Source of the DNA: Gemmatimonadales bacterium
GTDB taxonomy: Bacteria > Gemmatimonadota > Gemmatimonadetes > Longimicrobiales > Gaopeijiaceae
Assembly: GCA_007695195.1 (NCBI GenBank)
Contig: REEG01000152.1
Location: forward strand, 1-64,000
DNA: 64,000 bases
Direction of reading: 5' to 3'
Below, piece after piece: positions 1 to 8,035 of the stretch. Both the position numbers and the translations under genes were made by a program. Position 1 is the stretch's first letter; each line of letters begins with the position of its first letter. A model generated the notes under the pieces. That model saw nothing but the letters and a program-made list of their open reading frames with translations. It ran no database searches and was not told the origin of the DNA.

Positions 1-10
1 CCTCACGGAG

Positions 11-110
11 GGGAGGGATTGTGACGGGGCGTTCATCGTTGTGACGGGGCGTTCAGGGTTGTGACGGGGCACCCCAGCGTTGCGGCAATGCGTGAAGCAT
101 TGCGGCATGA
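11..110. repeat. Short direct repeats with 20-bp period
   Basis: The decamer GTGACGGGGC starts at 21, 41 and 61, exactly 20 bp apart, each preceded by TT. The same 20-bp phase continues with TGCGGCA at 81 and 101. An inverted repeat lies inside the second half (GCAATGC at 85-91, GCATTGC at 97-103). A 20-bp period is not a multiple of three, so the pattern is unlikely to come from protein repeats. I see no gene here. The units are too short and have no unique spacers, so this is not a CRISPR array. Confidence 0.75.
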
Positions 111-208
111 GCGCAAGACGGCACCATGGCTCAAGAGACGCTGGGCGTTGACCCCGGTCAAGTCCCGAAGCCGATCCTTTCGCCTGATCCGGTGCTATCA
201 GAAGGCGA

Positions 209-283
209 GGGAGAGGTCCGATCTCTCTCCCGTATTGTCGCAGGAACCATCCCGTATTCGCGCCGTATTCGCGCAGGAACCAT
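209..283. repeat. Inverted repeat and duplicated 20-bp block before the PfpI-like gene
   Basis: An inverted repeat GGGAGAG (209-215) / CTCTCCC (225-231) is followed by two near-identical 20-bp blocks at 231-250 and 264-283. Both blocks start CGTATT and end CAGGAACCAT, and a third partial copy of the first half starts at 253. The stretch 120-308 otherwise holds nothing I can support as a gene. A reading frame runs through it into the downstream gene, but the good ribosome-binding site is at 309. Confidence 0.6.
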
Positions 284-308
284 TGAACCCGAAACCGAGG
301 AGATATCC

Positions 309-908
309 ATGGACGGCCAGAAGATTCTCATGCTGGTAGGAGACTTTGTGGAGGACTACGAGGTCATGGTCCCCTTCCAGGCGCTCCAGATGGTGGGTCA
401 CCACGTCCACGCCGTGTGCCCGGACAAGAAGGCCGGGCAGAAGGTGGCCACCGCCATCCACGACTTCGAAGGCGATCAGACCTACTCGGAGAAGCCCGGT
501 CACGGCTTTGCCCTGAACGCCACCTTCTCCGAAGTTGAGGTGGAGACCTACGATGCCCTCGTCGTTCCCGGTGGACGGGCACCGGAGTACATTCGCCTCA
601 ATGATCGTGTGCTGGAGATGGTCCGTCACTTCCACGAAGCGGACAAGCCCATTGCCGCCGTGTGCCACGGGGTTCAGCTTCTGGCCGCCGCCGGCGTCCT
701 GGAGGGGCGGACGCTCACAGGGTATCCCGCCTGCGGACCCGAGGTGACGCTGGCCGGAGGGCACTTCCAGGAGGTGGAGCCCACCGAGGTGGTCACGGAC
801 GGGAAGCTGGTGACCTCTCCGGCCTGGCCGGGTCATCCCAAGTGGCTCGCCGCCTTCCTGGAGGTCCTGGGGACCCGGATCGAACACCGGACCGCGGCGG
901 CCGTCTGA
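309..908 (+). CDS. DJ-1/PfpI family protein
   Basis: A 199-residue protein with the whole DJ-1/PfpI fold. Glu16 sits in an EDYE segment, a VPGGRAPEY turn is at residues 86-94, and the nucleophile-elbow cysteine Cys119 is followed by His120 in AAVCHG. This family includes glutamine-amidotransferase-like proteases, chaperones and glyoxalase/deglycase enzymes. The sequence fits the PfpI-like branch, but the substrate cannot be told. The start at 309 is chosen because GAGGAG lies 7 bases upstream; an in-frame upstream extension to 126 is low-complexity and repeat-derived. It stands alone, convergent with the next gene across a strong hairpin. Confidence 0.85.
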   Translation: MDGQKILMLVGDFVEDYEVMVPFQALQMVGHHVHAVCPDKKAGQKVATAIHDFEGDQTYSEKPGHGFALNATFSEVEVETYDALVVPGGRAPEYIRLNDRVLEMVRHFHEADKPIAAVCHGVQLLAAAGVLEGRTLTGYPACGPEVTLAGGHFQEVEPTEVVTDGKLVTSPAWPGHPKWLAAFLEVLGTRIEHRTAAAV

Positions 909-921
909 TGGAAGAACGGGC

Positions 922-953
922 ACGGCCCCACCGGCCGGATCCGGTGGGGCCGT
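922..953. terminator. Perfect 13-bp hairpin between convergent genes
   Basis: The left arm 922-934 (ACGGCCCCACCGG) is perfectly complementary to the right arm 941-953, with a six-base loop. It starts 13 bases after the PfpI-like stop and lies 25 bases from the end of the convergent membrane-protein gene. There is no T tract on either strand, so it could be a bidirectional stem for Rho-assisted stopping or mRNA 3'-end protection rather than a classical intrinsic terminator. Confidence 0.6.
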
Positions 954-977
954 TGGGGTTCGCCGAGGGGTCGGAGG

Positions 978-1244
978 TCAACCAACGCGGCCTGTGACTC
1001 CTCGGCTGAGTCCCGTCCCCACCCCGAGGCCCAGTGCCACGGCGGTGCCGGCGCCCACAATGGGGGCGATGGCCACCACCGGCGCGGCCAGAACGGCGAC
1101 GCCTACCCCGGCGATGAGTCCGGCGGCCATGGGTCGTTCCGCCACCCTCGTGTACCGGAGACGGCGCGAAGACCAGTCCCGCGTGCGAGCGTGTCCGAAC
1201 CAGGCTGCAGTGGCGGCAATGAAGAGGGCGAGAATGGCGGTCAT
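978..1244 (-). CDS. Small hydrophobic membrane protein, unknown function
   Basis: An 88-residue protein with a hydrophobic N-terminal helix (residues 1-16), a basic middle stretch (residues 18-37, with many Arg) and a long Gly/Ala/Val-rich hydrophobic region (about 39-78) that could form one or two membrane helices. I do not recognise a family. The start is supported by GGAGAG a few bases upstream on the minus strand. A longer in-frame extension upstream is rejected because it runs antisense to the alpha/beta hydrolase gene. The gene is divergent from that hydrolase and convergent with the PfpI-like gene. Confidence 0.55.
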   Translation of the reverse strand: MTAILALFIAATAAWFGHARTRDWSSRRLRYTRVAERPMAAGLIAGVGVAVLAAPVVAIAPIVGAGTAVALGLGVGTGLSRGVTGRVG

Positions 1245-1448
1245 GACATCTCTCCGGAAGATCGGATGGGGATCGGGCGGTCCCGACACAGGGACTTCTC
1301 CCTTCCCTACGAATGGGAGGCGCCCAGGTTTCAACCTCGGACCCGCACCCCGTTCCCCAACCGTCCGGTCCCGACCCGTGCCACCTTCCACGACCACGGG
1401 TGACCATGGGATCTCCACCGCATCCTCCTCCCACCTCCCGGCCGTCTG

Positions 1449-2288
1449 ATGGCCACCCGGGCCCTGCGTTGGACCGGCTTCCTCCTGATCCTGGGGGCTT
1501 TCCTGTACCTGCTCATTTCCCCTCGGGTCGCCGAGCGACTGGTCTTCCTTCCCGACGTCTCCCATCCGGGATCGCCTCCCGCCCTGGCCGGGGTTTCCGG
1601 CGAAGAGGTGTGGCTGGAGGCATCGGACGGGGTACGCGTACGGGGCTGGTGGTGGGAAGTCAACTCCAAGGCTCCCGCCGTCCTCTTCTTCCATGGGAAT
1701 GCGGGACACCTGGGGCATCGGGTCTTCACGGCTCGGGAGTTGGTGGAGCGGGGACTCTCCGTCTTCGTCCTGGGCTACCGTGGGTATGGAGGAGCCGAGG
1801 GAATCCCCACCGAGGCGGGGGTACTCCGGGATGGTGAGGCGGCCCTCCGCTGGGTGGTCGCCAGATCGGGCGGGGAAGACCGGGTCGTGCTCCACGGCCG
1901 CTCCCTGGGTGGCTTCGTGGCATTGGGCGTCGCTTCACGGTCCGACCCAGCCCCGGCCGGTGTGGTGGTGGAATCCTCCTTCACATCCCTGGAAGAGATG
2001 GCTCGGGTGGTCTATCCCTTCCTGCCGCGCTTTCTCTTTCGCCGGTTGCGCGGTCACTTCGACAACGAGGCCGCGGCCCGGTCACTGGCGTCGCCCATGC
2101 TGGTCATCCATGGAACGGCGGATGACATGATCCCCACCGGGATGGGAGCCCGGCTGGTGGAGGCCGCCGGGGGGCGCGCCGAGTGGCTGCAGGTGGAAGG
2201 AGCCGGTCACAATGATCTCCCCCTGGTGGGTGGGGAGGAGTACTGGGACCGGGTTGCCGCCTTCGCACGGGAGGTGACGGCGCGCTGA
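1449..2288 (+). CDS. Membrane-anchored alpha/beta hydrolase (BEM46/ABHD-like)
   Basis: A 279-residue protein with one N-terminal hydrophobic helix (about residues 9-24), so probably anchored with the catalytic domain in the periplasm. The fold elements are clear: oxyanion segment HGNAG (82-86), nucleophile elbow GRSLGG with Ser152, an acid in GTADDMIP (Asp225 or Asp226) and the catalytic His254 in GAGHND. This matches serine hydrolases of the BEM46/ABHD13 type; the substrate is unknown. The gene stands alone, divergent from the small membrane protein. Confidence 0.85.
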   Translation: MATRALRWTGFLLILGAFLYLLISPRVAERLVFLPDVSHPGSPPALAGVSGEEVWLEASDGVRVRGWWWEVNSKAPAVLFFHGNAGHLGHRVFTARELVERGLSVFVLGYRGYGGAEGIPTEAGVLRDGEAALRWVVARSGGEDRVVLHGRSLGGFVALGVASRSDPAPAGVVVESSFTSLEEMARVVYPFLPRFLFRRLRGHFDNEAAARSLASPMLVIHGTADDMIPTGMGARLVEAAGGRAEWLQVEGAGHNDLPLVGGEEYWDRVAAFAREVTAR

Positions 2289-2413
2289 TCGGCTTGCTCT
2301 CGGCATGGGGGTGGCTACATCGTTCGGTGCCCCGCCGCCCAGACGGCGGCCCTCGGACGCCGATCGTTCACCTCTGCGTCGGTTGATCAACACCCTTCTC
2401 CTGGAGACTCCGG

Positions 2414-3988
2414 ATGCTTCCAGCCTCTCTTCGTGCGTGCAGGTCCTTCGCTCCCATCCGACGCCGCCGGTCCATGGCGGCGAGATCCAGTGCCCCACCT
2501 CTTCGTGCCGGAGCCGCCGCCGCCCTGGCGGTCCTGCTCCTGACCCTCCCGGCGGCGCCGGCCGAGAGCCAGCAGCAGATCCCCATCCCCGCCGACACCA
2601 CGGTGGTCACCGAGCACACGGTGACCATCGGTGGCGAGACCATCCCGTACCGGGCCACAGCGGGAACCATGCCCGTCTACGACTCGGACAACCAGGCCAT
2701 CGCATCGGTCTTCTACGTGTACTATGAGCGCACCGATGTGCAGGACCGCACCCGTCGGCCCCTCACCTTCTCCTTCAACGGGGGCCCCGGCTCCGCCTCG
2801 GTGTGGATGCACATCGGCTACACCGGCCCCCGCTTCCTGAACATCGACGACGAGGGCTTCCCGGTTCAGCCCTACGGGTTCTCCGAGAACCCCCACTCCA
2901 TCCTGGACGTGACGGACATCGTCTTCGTGGACCCGGTGAACACCGGATACTCCCGTCCGCTGGAAGGGGTGGATCCGAGCCAGTTCTTCGGCGTGCAGAA
3001 TGACATCAACTACCTGGCCGAGTGGATCCGCCTCTTCGTCACCCGCCAGGAGCGGTGGGCCTCTCCCAAGTACCTCATCGGGGAGAGCTACGGGACCACC
3101 CGGGTGGCGGGGCTGGCGGGCCGCCTCCAGAACTCCCGGTGGATGTACCTGAACGGTGTGGTCCTGGTCTCGCCCACCAGCATGGGGGTGGATCGGGGGG
3201 GACCGGTGGGAGAAGCCATCCTCCTCCCTCACTACGCCGCCACGGCCTGGTACCACGAGGCGCTGGAGCCGGATCTACAGGCCCGGGACCTTTCGGAGAT
3301 CCTCCCCGAGGTGGAGGAGTTCACCATCGAGGAGTACATCCCGGCGCTGAGCCGGGGCGGCTTCCTGGACGAGGCGCGGCGGGACGAGATCGCCCGACAG
3401 GTGGCCCGCTATTCCGGCACCTCCGTGGACTTCGTGCGAAACAACAACCTCTCCATCCCCATTACCCGGTGGAGGAAGGAACTCCTGAGGGATCGGGGCC
3501 TCACCGTGGGGCGTCTGGACTCCCGGTATCGGGGAATCGACCGGGATGACGGGGGGATCAACTACGACTTCGATCCGGCGCTCACCGCCTGGAACCATTC
3601 GTTCACCCCGGCCATCAACATCTACCTCCGCACCGAACTGGGGTACGAGACCGACCTGCAGTACAACATCTTCGGGCCGGTGAGTCCGTGGGAGCGAGCC
3701 TCCGACAACACGGCCGAGAATCTGCGTCAGGCCATGGCCCAGAACCCCTTCCTCCACACCATGATCCAGGCCGGCTACTACGACGGCGGGACCGACTACT
3801 TCGGCGCCAAGTACACCATGTGGCGCATGGATCCGTCGGGGAAGCTCCGGGACCGGTTCCGCTTCGAGACCTACCGGAGCGGCCATATGATGTACCTGAG
3901 ACAGGAAGACCTGGAAACCTCCAACGAGCACATCCGGGAGTTCATCCGGGCTTCCATTCCACCCGAGGGGACGCCGGCCATGCACTGA
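2414..3988 (+). CDS. Secreted S10 family serine carboxypeptidase-like protein
   Basis: A 524-residue exported peptidase. The N-terminus has a basic stretch, then a hydrophobic Ala/Leu segment ending near an Ala-x-Ala site (about residues 30-50). The S10 signature is present: FNGGPGS (121-127) for the oxyanion hole, GESYG with nucleophile Ser225, Asp461 in GGTD and His491 in SGHMMY. These enzymes remove C-terminal residues from peptides in the periplasm or outside the cell. The start at 2414 has GGAG seven bases upstream; 2474 is a later alternative. It is convergent with the iron permease gene, with only about 40 bases between them. Confidence 0.9.
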   Translation: MLPASLRACRSFAPIRRRRSMAARSSAPPLRAGAAAALAVLLLTLPAAPAESQQQIPIPADTTVVTEHTVTIGGETIPYRATAGTMPVYDSDNQAIASVFYVYYERTDVQDRTRRPLTFSFNGGPGSASVWMHIGYTGPRFLNIDDEGFPVQPYGFSENPHSILDVTDIVFVDPVNTGYSRPLEGVDPSQFFGVQNDINYLAEWIRLFVTRQERWASPKYLIGESYGTTRVAGLAGRLQNSRWMYLNGVVLVSPTSMGVDRGGPVGEAILLPHYAATAWYHEALEPDLQARDLSEILPEVEEFTIEEYIPALSRGGFLDEARRDEIARQVARYSGTSVDFVRNNNLSIPITRWRKELLRDRGLTVGRLDSRYRGIDRDDGGINYDFDPALTAWNHSFTPAINIYLRTELGYETDLQYNIFGPVSPWERASDNTAENLRQAMAQNPFLHTMIQAGYYDGGTDYFGAKYTMWRMDPSGKLRDRFRFETYRSGHMMYLRQEDLETSNEHIREFIRASIPPEGTPAMH

Positions 3989-4028
3989 GGGGGCGAGGTG
4001 GGATGTGGCGGGCGGGCTCCAGGCCTAC

Positions 4029-5825
4029 TCAGGTGGCCTGGGCCCCGCCCGCTCCCTCCCGGGCGGCCCCCACCAGATCCCCGGCACCCGCCGGAACGCC
4101 CCCCGTGGCCTTGGGCTTCGGCTCCTCCCCGTCCGGACCTCCCGTTTCTCCCCGCTCCCGCCCGATGAGGCGGTTGATGAGGACCACGGGGAGCAGTCCC
4201 ACCATCACGATGAGAAGGGCGGGGAGAGCCGATTCGGCCACCTGTTCATCCATGGCCAACTGGAAGGCCCGGGTGGCCAGGGTGTCGAAGTCGAAGGGGC
4301 GCAGGATCAGGGTGAGGGGGAGTTCCTTCAGGACATCCACGAAGACAAGGAGCCCGGCGGACAGCAGCGTCCCCTTCAGAAGCGGCACATTCACCCGTCG
4401 GAGGGTCCGGAGGGGCGGAGAGCCCAGGGAACGGGACGTCTCATCCAGATTCCCGCAGATCCGCTCGAACCCCGAGTCCACCGGATTCAGGGCCACCGCC
4501 AGGAACCGCACCACGTAGGCGAAGACCAGAGCCGCCACCGTCCCGGTGAGAAGAAGCCCCACCCCGGACCCGGTGATGGGGGCCAGGAGTTCGAGCAGCC
4601 TGCGATCCACCCAGATGAAGGGCACCAGCACCCCCACGGCGATCACCGCTCCCGGGATGGAGTAACCCAGCGACGATGCCCGCGACGCCAGGCGGAGAAG
4701 GGGCGTGGGCGAGAGGCGGACCGAATAGACGATGATAAGGGCCGCCGCCACGGCGATGAGGGCCGAGACGAGGGCGAGCCCGAAGGAGTTGAGGGCCAGC
4801 CAGAGGAAGCGCCGATCCAGCGCCTCGGGCACAACCTCCGCCGTCCACACCAGAAGCTGCCCCACCGGAACAACGAACCCCAACACCACGGGCACGGTGC
4901 ACGCCCCGGTGGCGAGCCAGGCCCGAGCCCCCCGAAGGCGAAAGGGAGCCACCGGGCGAAAGCGGCTGCTCCCGTGATCGAAGCGGGCCCGACCCCGCTG
5001 CGCCCGTTCCGCCAGGATGAGGAGGAAGACGAACGCCAGGAGGCAGGCCGAGAGGCGAATGGCCGAAGGGGTGTCGCCCAGGGAGAACCAGGCCCGGAAG
5101 ATCCCGGTGGTGAAGGTCGAGACGCCGAAGTACTTCACGGCACCGTATTCGTTCAGGACCTCCATGAGGACCAGGGTCACACCGGCCACCACGGCGGGGC
5201 GCGCCATGGGGAGGGCCACCTGGCGGAACGAAGCCCACCCACTCTTCCCCAGGATCCGTGACGTCTCCAGGATGCCGCCGGACTGCTTCAGGAAGGAGGC
5301 CCGGGTGATGAGGTAGACGTACGGGTACAGGACCAGGGAGAGGATGAAGACGGCCCCGGGCAGAGACATGAGACCGGTGCGAATGGATGCCGTGGTGACG
5401 GGATCCAGGAAGATCTGCAGCACGCCCTGCACCGGACCGGAGTGGGACAGGACCTCCGCGTAGGTGTAGGCCATGATGTAGGTGGGCATGGCCAGCGGGA
5501 GGATCAGTCCCGTCTCCAGGAAGCGCCGTCCGGGAAACTCACAGGTGGCCACCAACCACGCCGTCCCCACCCCGATGACCAGGGTCAGTACACCCACCCC
5601 CAGAGCCAGGATGGCCGAGTTGCCCAGATAGTCGGCCAGGACCGTGGAGGCCAGGTGCCTCCACGTATCGCTGGACTCCCCGAAGATCCCCAGAAGTACC
5701 GAGGCGAGGGGAAGAAGCACCAACGCCACGATGGCGAAGGTGACGAGGGTCCAGGGGGTGAGGTGGGCCCGGAGCCGGGGCCGGAAGCGGTCCCGGGCCC
5801 AGCCCCGGGAGAAGGCTATCGCCAT
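4029..5825 (-). CDS. Iron(III)-type ABC transporter permease (FbpB/ThiP-like, fused repeat)
   Basis: A 598-residue polytopic protein formed of two similar halves, each with about six membrane helices. Each half carries the EAA-type loop that docks the ATPase: one in ETSRILGKSGWASFRQVALP, a second in the C-terminal half starting ETSRSLGSPP. Fused double-domain permeases of this kind occur in FbpABC-type ferric iron and thiamine importers. The start overlaps the stop of the upstream binding-protein gene by 10 bases, showing translational coupling. No ATPase gene follows; the next gene is convergent. Confidence 0.88.
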   Translation of the reverse strand: MAIAFSRGWARDRFRPRLRAHLTPWTLVTFAIVALVLLPLASVLLGIFGESSDTWRHLASTVLADYLGNSAILALGVGVLTLVIGVGTAWLVATCEFPGRRFLETGLILPLAMPTYIMAYTYAEVLSHSGPVQGVLQIFLDPVTTASIRTGLMSLPGAVFILSLVLYPYVYLITRASFLKQSGGILETSRILGKSGWASFRQVALPMARPAVVAGVTLVLMEVLNEYGAVKYFGVSTFTTGIFRAWFSLGDTPSAIRLSACLLAFVFLLILAERAQRGRARFDHGSSRFRPVAPFRLRGARAWLATGACTVPVVLGFVVPVGQLLVWTAEVVPEALDRRFLWLALNSFGLALVSALIAVAAALIIVYSVRLSPTPLLRLASRASSLGYSIPGAVIAVGVLVPFIWVDRRLLELLAPITGSGVGLLLTGTVAALVFAYVVRFLAVALNPVDSGFERICGNLDETSRSLGSPPLRTLRRVNVPLLKGTLLSAGLLVFVDVLKELPLTLILRPFDFDTLATRAFQLAMDEQVAESALPALLIVMVGLLPVVLINRLIGRERGETGGPDGEEPKPKATGGVPAGAGDLVGAAREGAGGAQAT

Positions 5826-6880
5826 CCGGCCCGGTCGAAGATCCGCACCGCTTCGTTGTTCAACTCACCGAGCTGCGCCAGGGGAAGGGGATCGGACCGG
5901 AACTCCCCCCACGCCTGAAGCGTGGGCGCCCAGGCCACCCCGGGCCGGACCGGATACTCGAAGTTGGCTTCGGCGAAGGCGCGCTGCGCTTCTTCACTCA
6001 CGAGGAATTCGATGAGCTGCAGGGCATGGGCCCGATTGGGGGCGTGGGCCGTGACTCCGATTCCGGACACGTTGACGTGGGCTCCCCGGTCGTCCTGGTT
6101 GGGGAAGAGGATCCCCACCCGCTGTGCCAACTGCCGACTCTCGGCGTCTTCCGAGTTCAGGAGCCGTCCCACGTAGTAGGAGTTCACCAGCGCCACATCG
6201 CCGATCCCCGCCGCCACGTCCCGGATCTGATCGGTGTCGTTGCCCTGCGGCGCCCGAGCGAAGTTCGCCACCACGCCCTCGGCCCAGGCCTCGGCCTCTT
6301 CCACCCCCACGGCCGCCACCAGCGAAGCCATGTGGGAGATGTTGTAGATGTTCTCCGAGCTCCGGGCCACCACCCGTCCGGTCCACTCCTCGTCGGCCAG
6401 ATCCTCATAGCGCTCCAGGAGCTCCGGATCGACCCGGTCCCTGGCGTAGGCCACGATGCGCACCCGACGGGTCAGACCGTACCAGAACCCCTCCGGATCC
6501 CGGTAGTCCATGGGCACGGCCTCGTCCAGCAGATCGCTGGAGACGGGCTGGAGGAGGCCCCGCTCCCGGGCACGGTGCAAGCGACCCGCATCCACCGTGA
6601 TGAGGACATCGGCGGGGGAGGCCTGTCCTTCCCGCTCCAGGCGGGCGATGAGCTCATCCGCCGAGGCGCTCACCACTCGGACCCGGATGCCTGAAAGCTC
6701 GGTGAACCGCTGGAAGAGCGCCTCGTCGGTATCGTAATGACGATGGCTGTAGACATTCACCACCGGCTCCGACTCGTCCTGGCACCCCTGGAGGGAGAAT
6801 GCCAGAACCAGGGTTGGCACCAGGAGGAGGCTCCCCAGCACCCGACGAGCGGTCGGTCGGTTGGAAGGTGAGTGGATCAT
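5816..6880 (-). CDS. Ferric-iron-type substrate-binding lipoprotein (FutA/FbpA-like)
   Basis: A 354-residue periplasmic binding protein with a lipoprotein signal: a hydrophobic stretch ends in LQGC, with Cys33 as lipidation site. The mature part starts with NVYSHRHYDTDE and later has NSYYVGRL. These are the positions where FutA/FbpA proteins place the tyrosines that hold Fe(III). The start at 6880 has AAGGGA upstream; a 56-residue extension is rejected because it would swallow the promoter region with the palindrome at 6966-6986. It overlaps the permease gene, so the two are co-translated. Iron is the most likely substrate, inferred from motifs only. Confidence 0.88.
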   Translation of the reverse strand: MIHSPSNRPTARRVLGSLLLVPTLVLAFSLQGCQDESEPVVNVYSHRHYDTDEALFQRFTELSGIRVRVVSASADELIARLEREGQASPADVLITVDAGRLHRARERGLLQPVSSDLLDEAVPMDYRDPEGFWYGLTRRVRIVAYARDRVDPELLERYEDLADEEWTGRVVARSSENIYNISHMASLVAAVGVEEAEAWAEGVVANFARAPQGNDTDQIRDVAAGIGDVALVNSYYVGRLLNSEDAESRQLAQRVGILFPNQDDRGAHVNVSGIGVTAHAPNRAHALQLIEFLVSEEAQRAFAEANFEYPVRPGVAWAPTLQAWGEFRSDPLPLAQLGELNNEAVRIFDRAGWR

Positions 6881-6965
6881 GGTCCCTTGTTGGATCGAGA
6901 GGAAGGAGTCGGGCTGGATGCCGTCATCCTCCGTATGGACGGGGTCGGCAAATGGACGCCTGGTG

Positions 6966-6986
6966 GGTTGAGAACGAATCTCAACC
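6966..6986. promoter_or_regulatory. Fur-like palindromic operator before the iron uptake pair
   Basis: GGTTGAGA (6966-6973) and TCTCAACC (6979-6986) form a perfect 8-bp inverted repeat around ACGAA. The core TTGAGAACGAATCTCAA closely resembles Fur boxes of the TTGAGAATGATTCTCAA type. It lies about 86 bases upstream of the binding-lipoprotein start, in the only sizeable gap before that operon. Iron repression by a Fur-family regulator is inferred from motif and context. Confidence 0.6.
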
Positions 6987-7013
6987 AGTCCCGCCGAAAA
7001 ATCCAGACCGGCC

Positions 7014-7035
7014 CCGGCCCGCCGGGGCGGGCCGG
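7014..7035 (-). terminator. GC-rich hairpin after the SDR gene
   Basis: CCGGCCCGCC (7014-7023) and GGCGGGCCGG (7026-7035) form a very stable stem that begins 9 bases past the SDR stop codon on the minus strand. Five T residues follow on that strand, but about 14 bases after the stem, so termination may be imperfect. It separates the SDR gene from the iron operon promoter. Confidence 0.5.
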
Positions 7036-7044
7036 GCGGAGGCG

Positions 7045-7791
7045 TCACCCGTCACCCAGGGTCAGGGTCAGGGTCGCTCCGTTCACCACCCGTGCCCGAC
7101 CACCGGCGAGAAATACACAGACTGCCGCGATTTCCTGGGGTGGAATCCAGGTCGAGGTGTCGGCGTCGGGCATGGCGGACCGGTTCCCGGGCGTGTCGAT
7201 GATGGAGGGAAGGATGGCATTTGCGGTGATCCCGTGGCTGGCCCCCTCCCGGGCCAGCGCCTGGGTGAGGTTCAGCACGGCGGCCTTGGCGGCACCGTAG
7301 GCCGACATGCTCGCCGCCCCACCCCGCACGGCGGGGAAGGCGGAGACGTTCACGATTCGTCCCCACCCCCTGGCCTTCATGGCGGGGAAAGCCGCCCGCG
7401 AGGTCAGAAATGCCGTGGTGGCGTTCATGGCCATCATCCGTGACCAGGTGGAAGGATCGGTCTCTTCCACCGGAGCCATGGCGAATCCGCCTGCGAGGTT
7501 GAGCACCACATCCGGACCCCGGATTCCCCCCTGGTCCTGCTGTGTGGAGGTGTGGGAGGCCCGGATCACCCGGCTCACCACATCCGGATCCGTCAGGTCG
7601 GCATCGGGGTGGAACTTGACCCGATCCGAAGCCGCCCCCAGGAGGTCGTTCACAGCGTCGATCTCCGAGGGATCCAGAACGGGCACGTGAACGCGGGAGC
7701 CGGCCTCCACGAAGGACCGCACCACATGGCGGCCCAGGGCCCCCGTCCCACCGGTGACGAGAACGGTGCGTCGATCGAGTCCGTCGGTCAT
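7045..7791 (-). CDS. SDR family oxidoreductase
   Basis: A 248-residue classical short-chain dehydrogenase/reductase. The nucleotide-binding glycine motif TGGTGALG is at residues 13-20, NLAGG at 98-102 and Asn123 in the helix-4 position. The catalytic Ser150, Tyr165 and Lys169 (YGAAK) are all present. The cofactor cannot be assigned with confidence and the substrate is unknown. A strong AGAGAGGG site precedes the start. The gene is divergent from the aminopeptidase gene; the shared 244-bp gap 7792-8035 should hold both promoters, but I could not pick convincing hexamers. Confidence 0.85.
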   Translation of the reverse strand: MTDGLDRRTVLVTGGTGALGRHVVRSFVEAGSRVHVPVLDPSEIDAVNDLLGAASDRVKFHPDADLTDPDVVSRVIRASHTSTQQDQGGIRGPDVVLNLAGGFAMAPVEETDPSTWSRMMAMNATTAFLTSRAAFPAMKARGWGRIVNVSAFPAVRGGAASMSAYGAAKAAVLNLTQALAREGASHGITANAILPSIIDTPGNRSAMPDADTSTWIPPQEIAAVCVFLAGGRARVVNGATLTLTLGDG

Positions 7792-8035
7792 CTGCCCTCT
7801 CTTTGCTGAGTGATGGAGTGAGTGGGGTCCAGTGCCCCGGTTCCTCTCCGCGCCTTACACCGGGAGCCCGACGGGGTTGCCGGTGTACCTGCAGAAGGCC
7901 CGCCCCATGCCTTGCCCCGGGAACGCGGCACGGCCTACCTTTTCAGGCTTCCCGGATCGGTGGGCTTCAGCATCGCCGACCCTTCCCCGGGGCCCCGTAT
8001 CTACCCACACGCCACCTCCCGATCCAGGCTCCGCC

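Noticed and set aside
11-110. Possible CRISPR array
   Set aside because: Units are only 10-20 bases, the period is 20, and there are no unique spacers or cas genes.
978-1895. Minus-strand reading frame of 305 codons containing the small membrane protein
   Set aside because: Its first two thirds are antisense to the alpha/beta hydrolase, which has an intact catalytic triad. Only the part from 1244, with a ribosome-binding site and hydrophobic segments, looks real.
4005-5261. Plus-strand frame of 418 codons opposite the iron permease
   Set aside because: The product is Gly/Glu/His/Pro-rich low-complexity; the minus strand gives a full two-part permease with docking loops.
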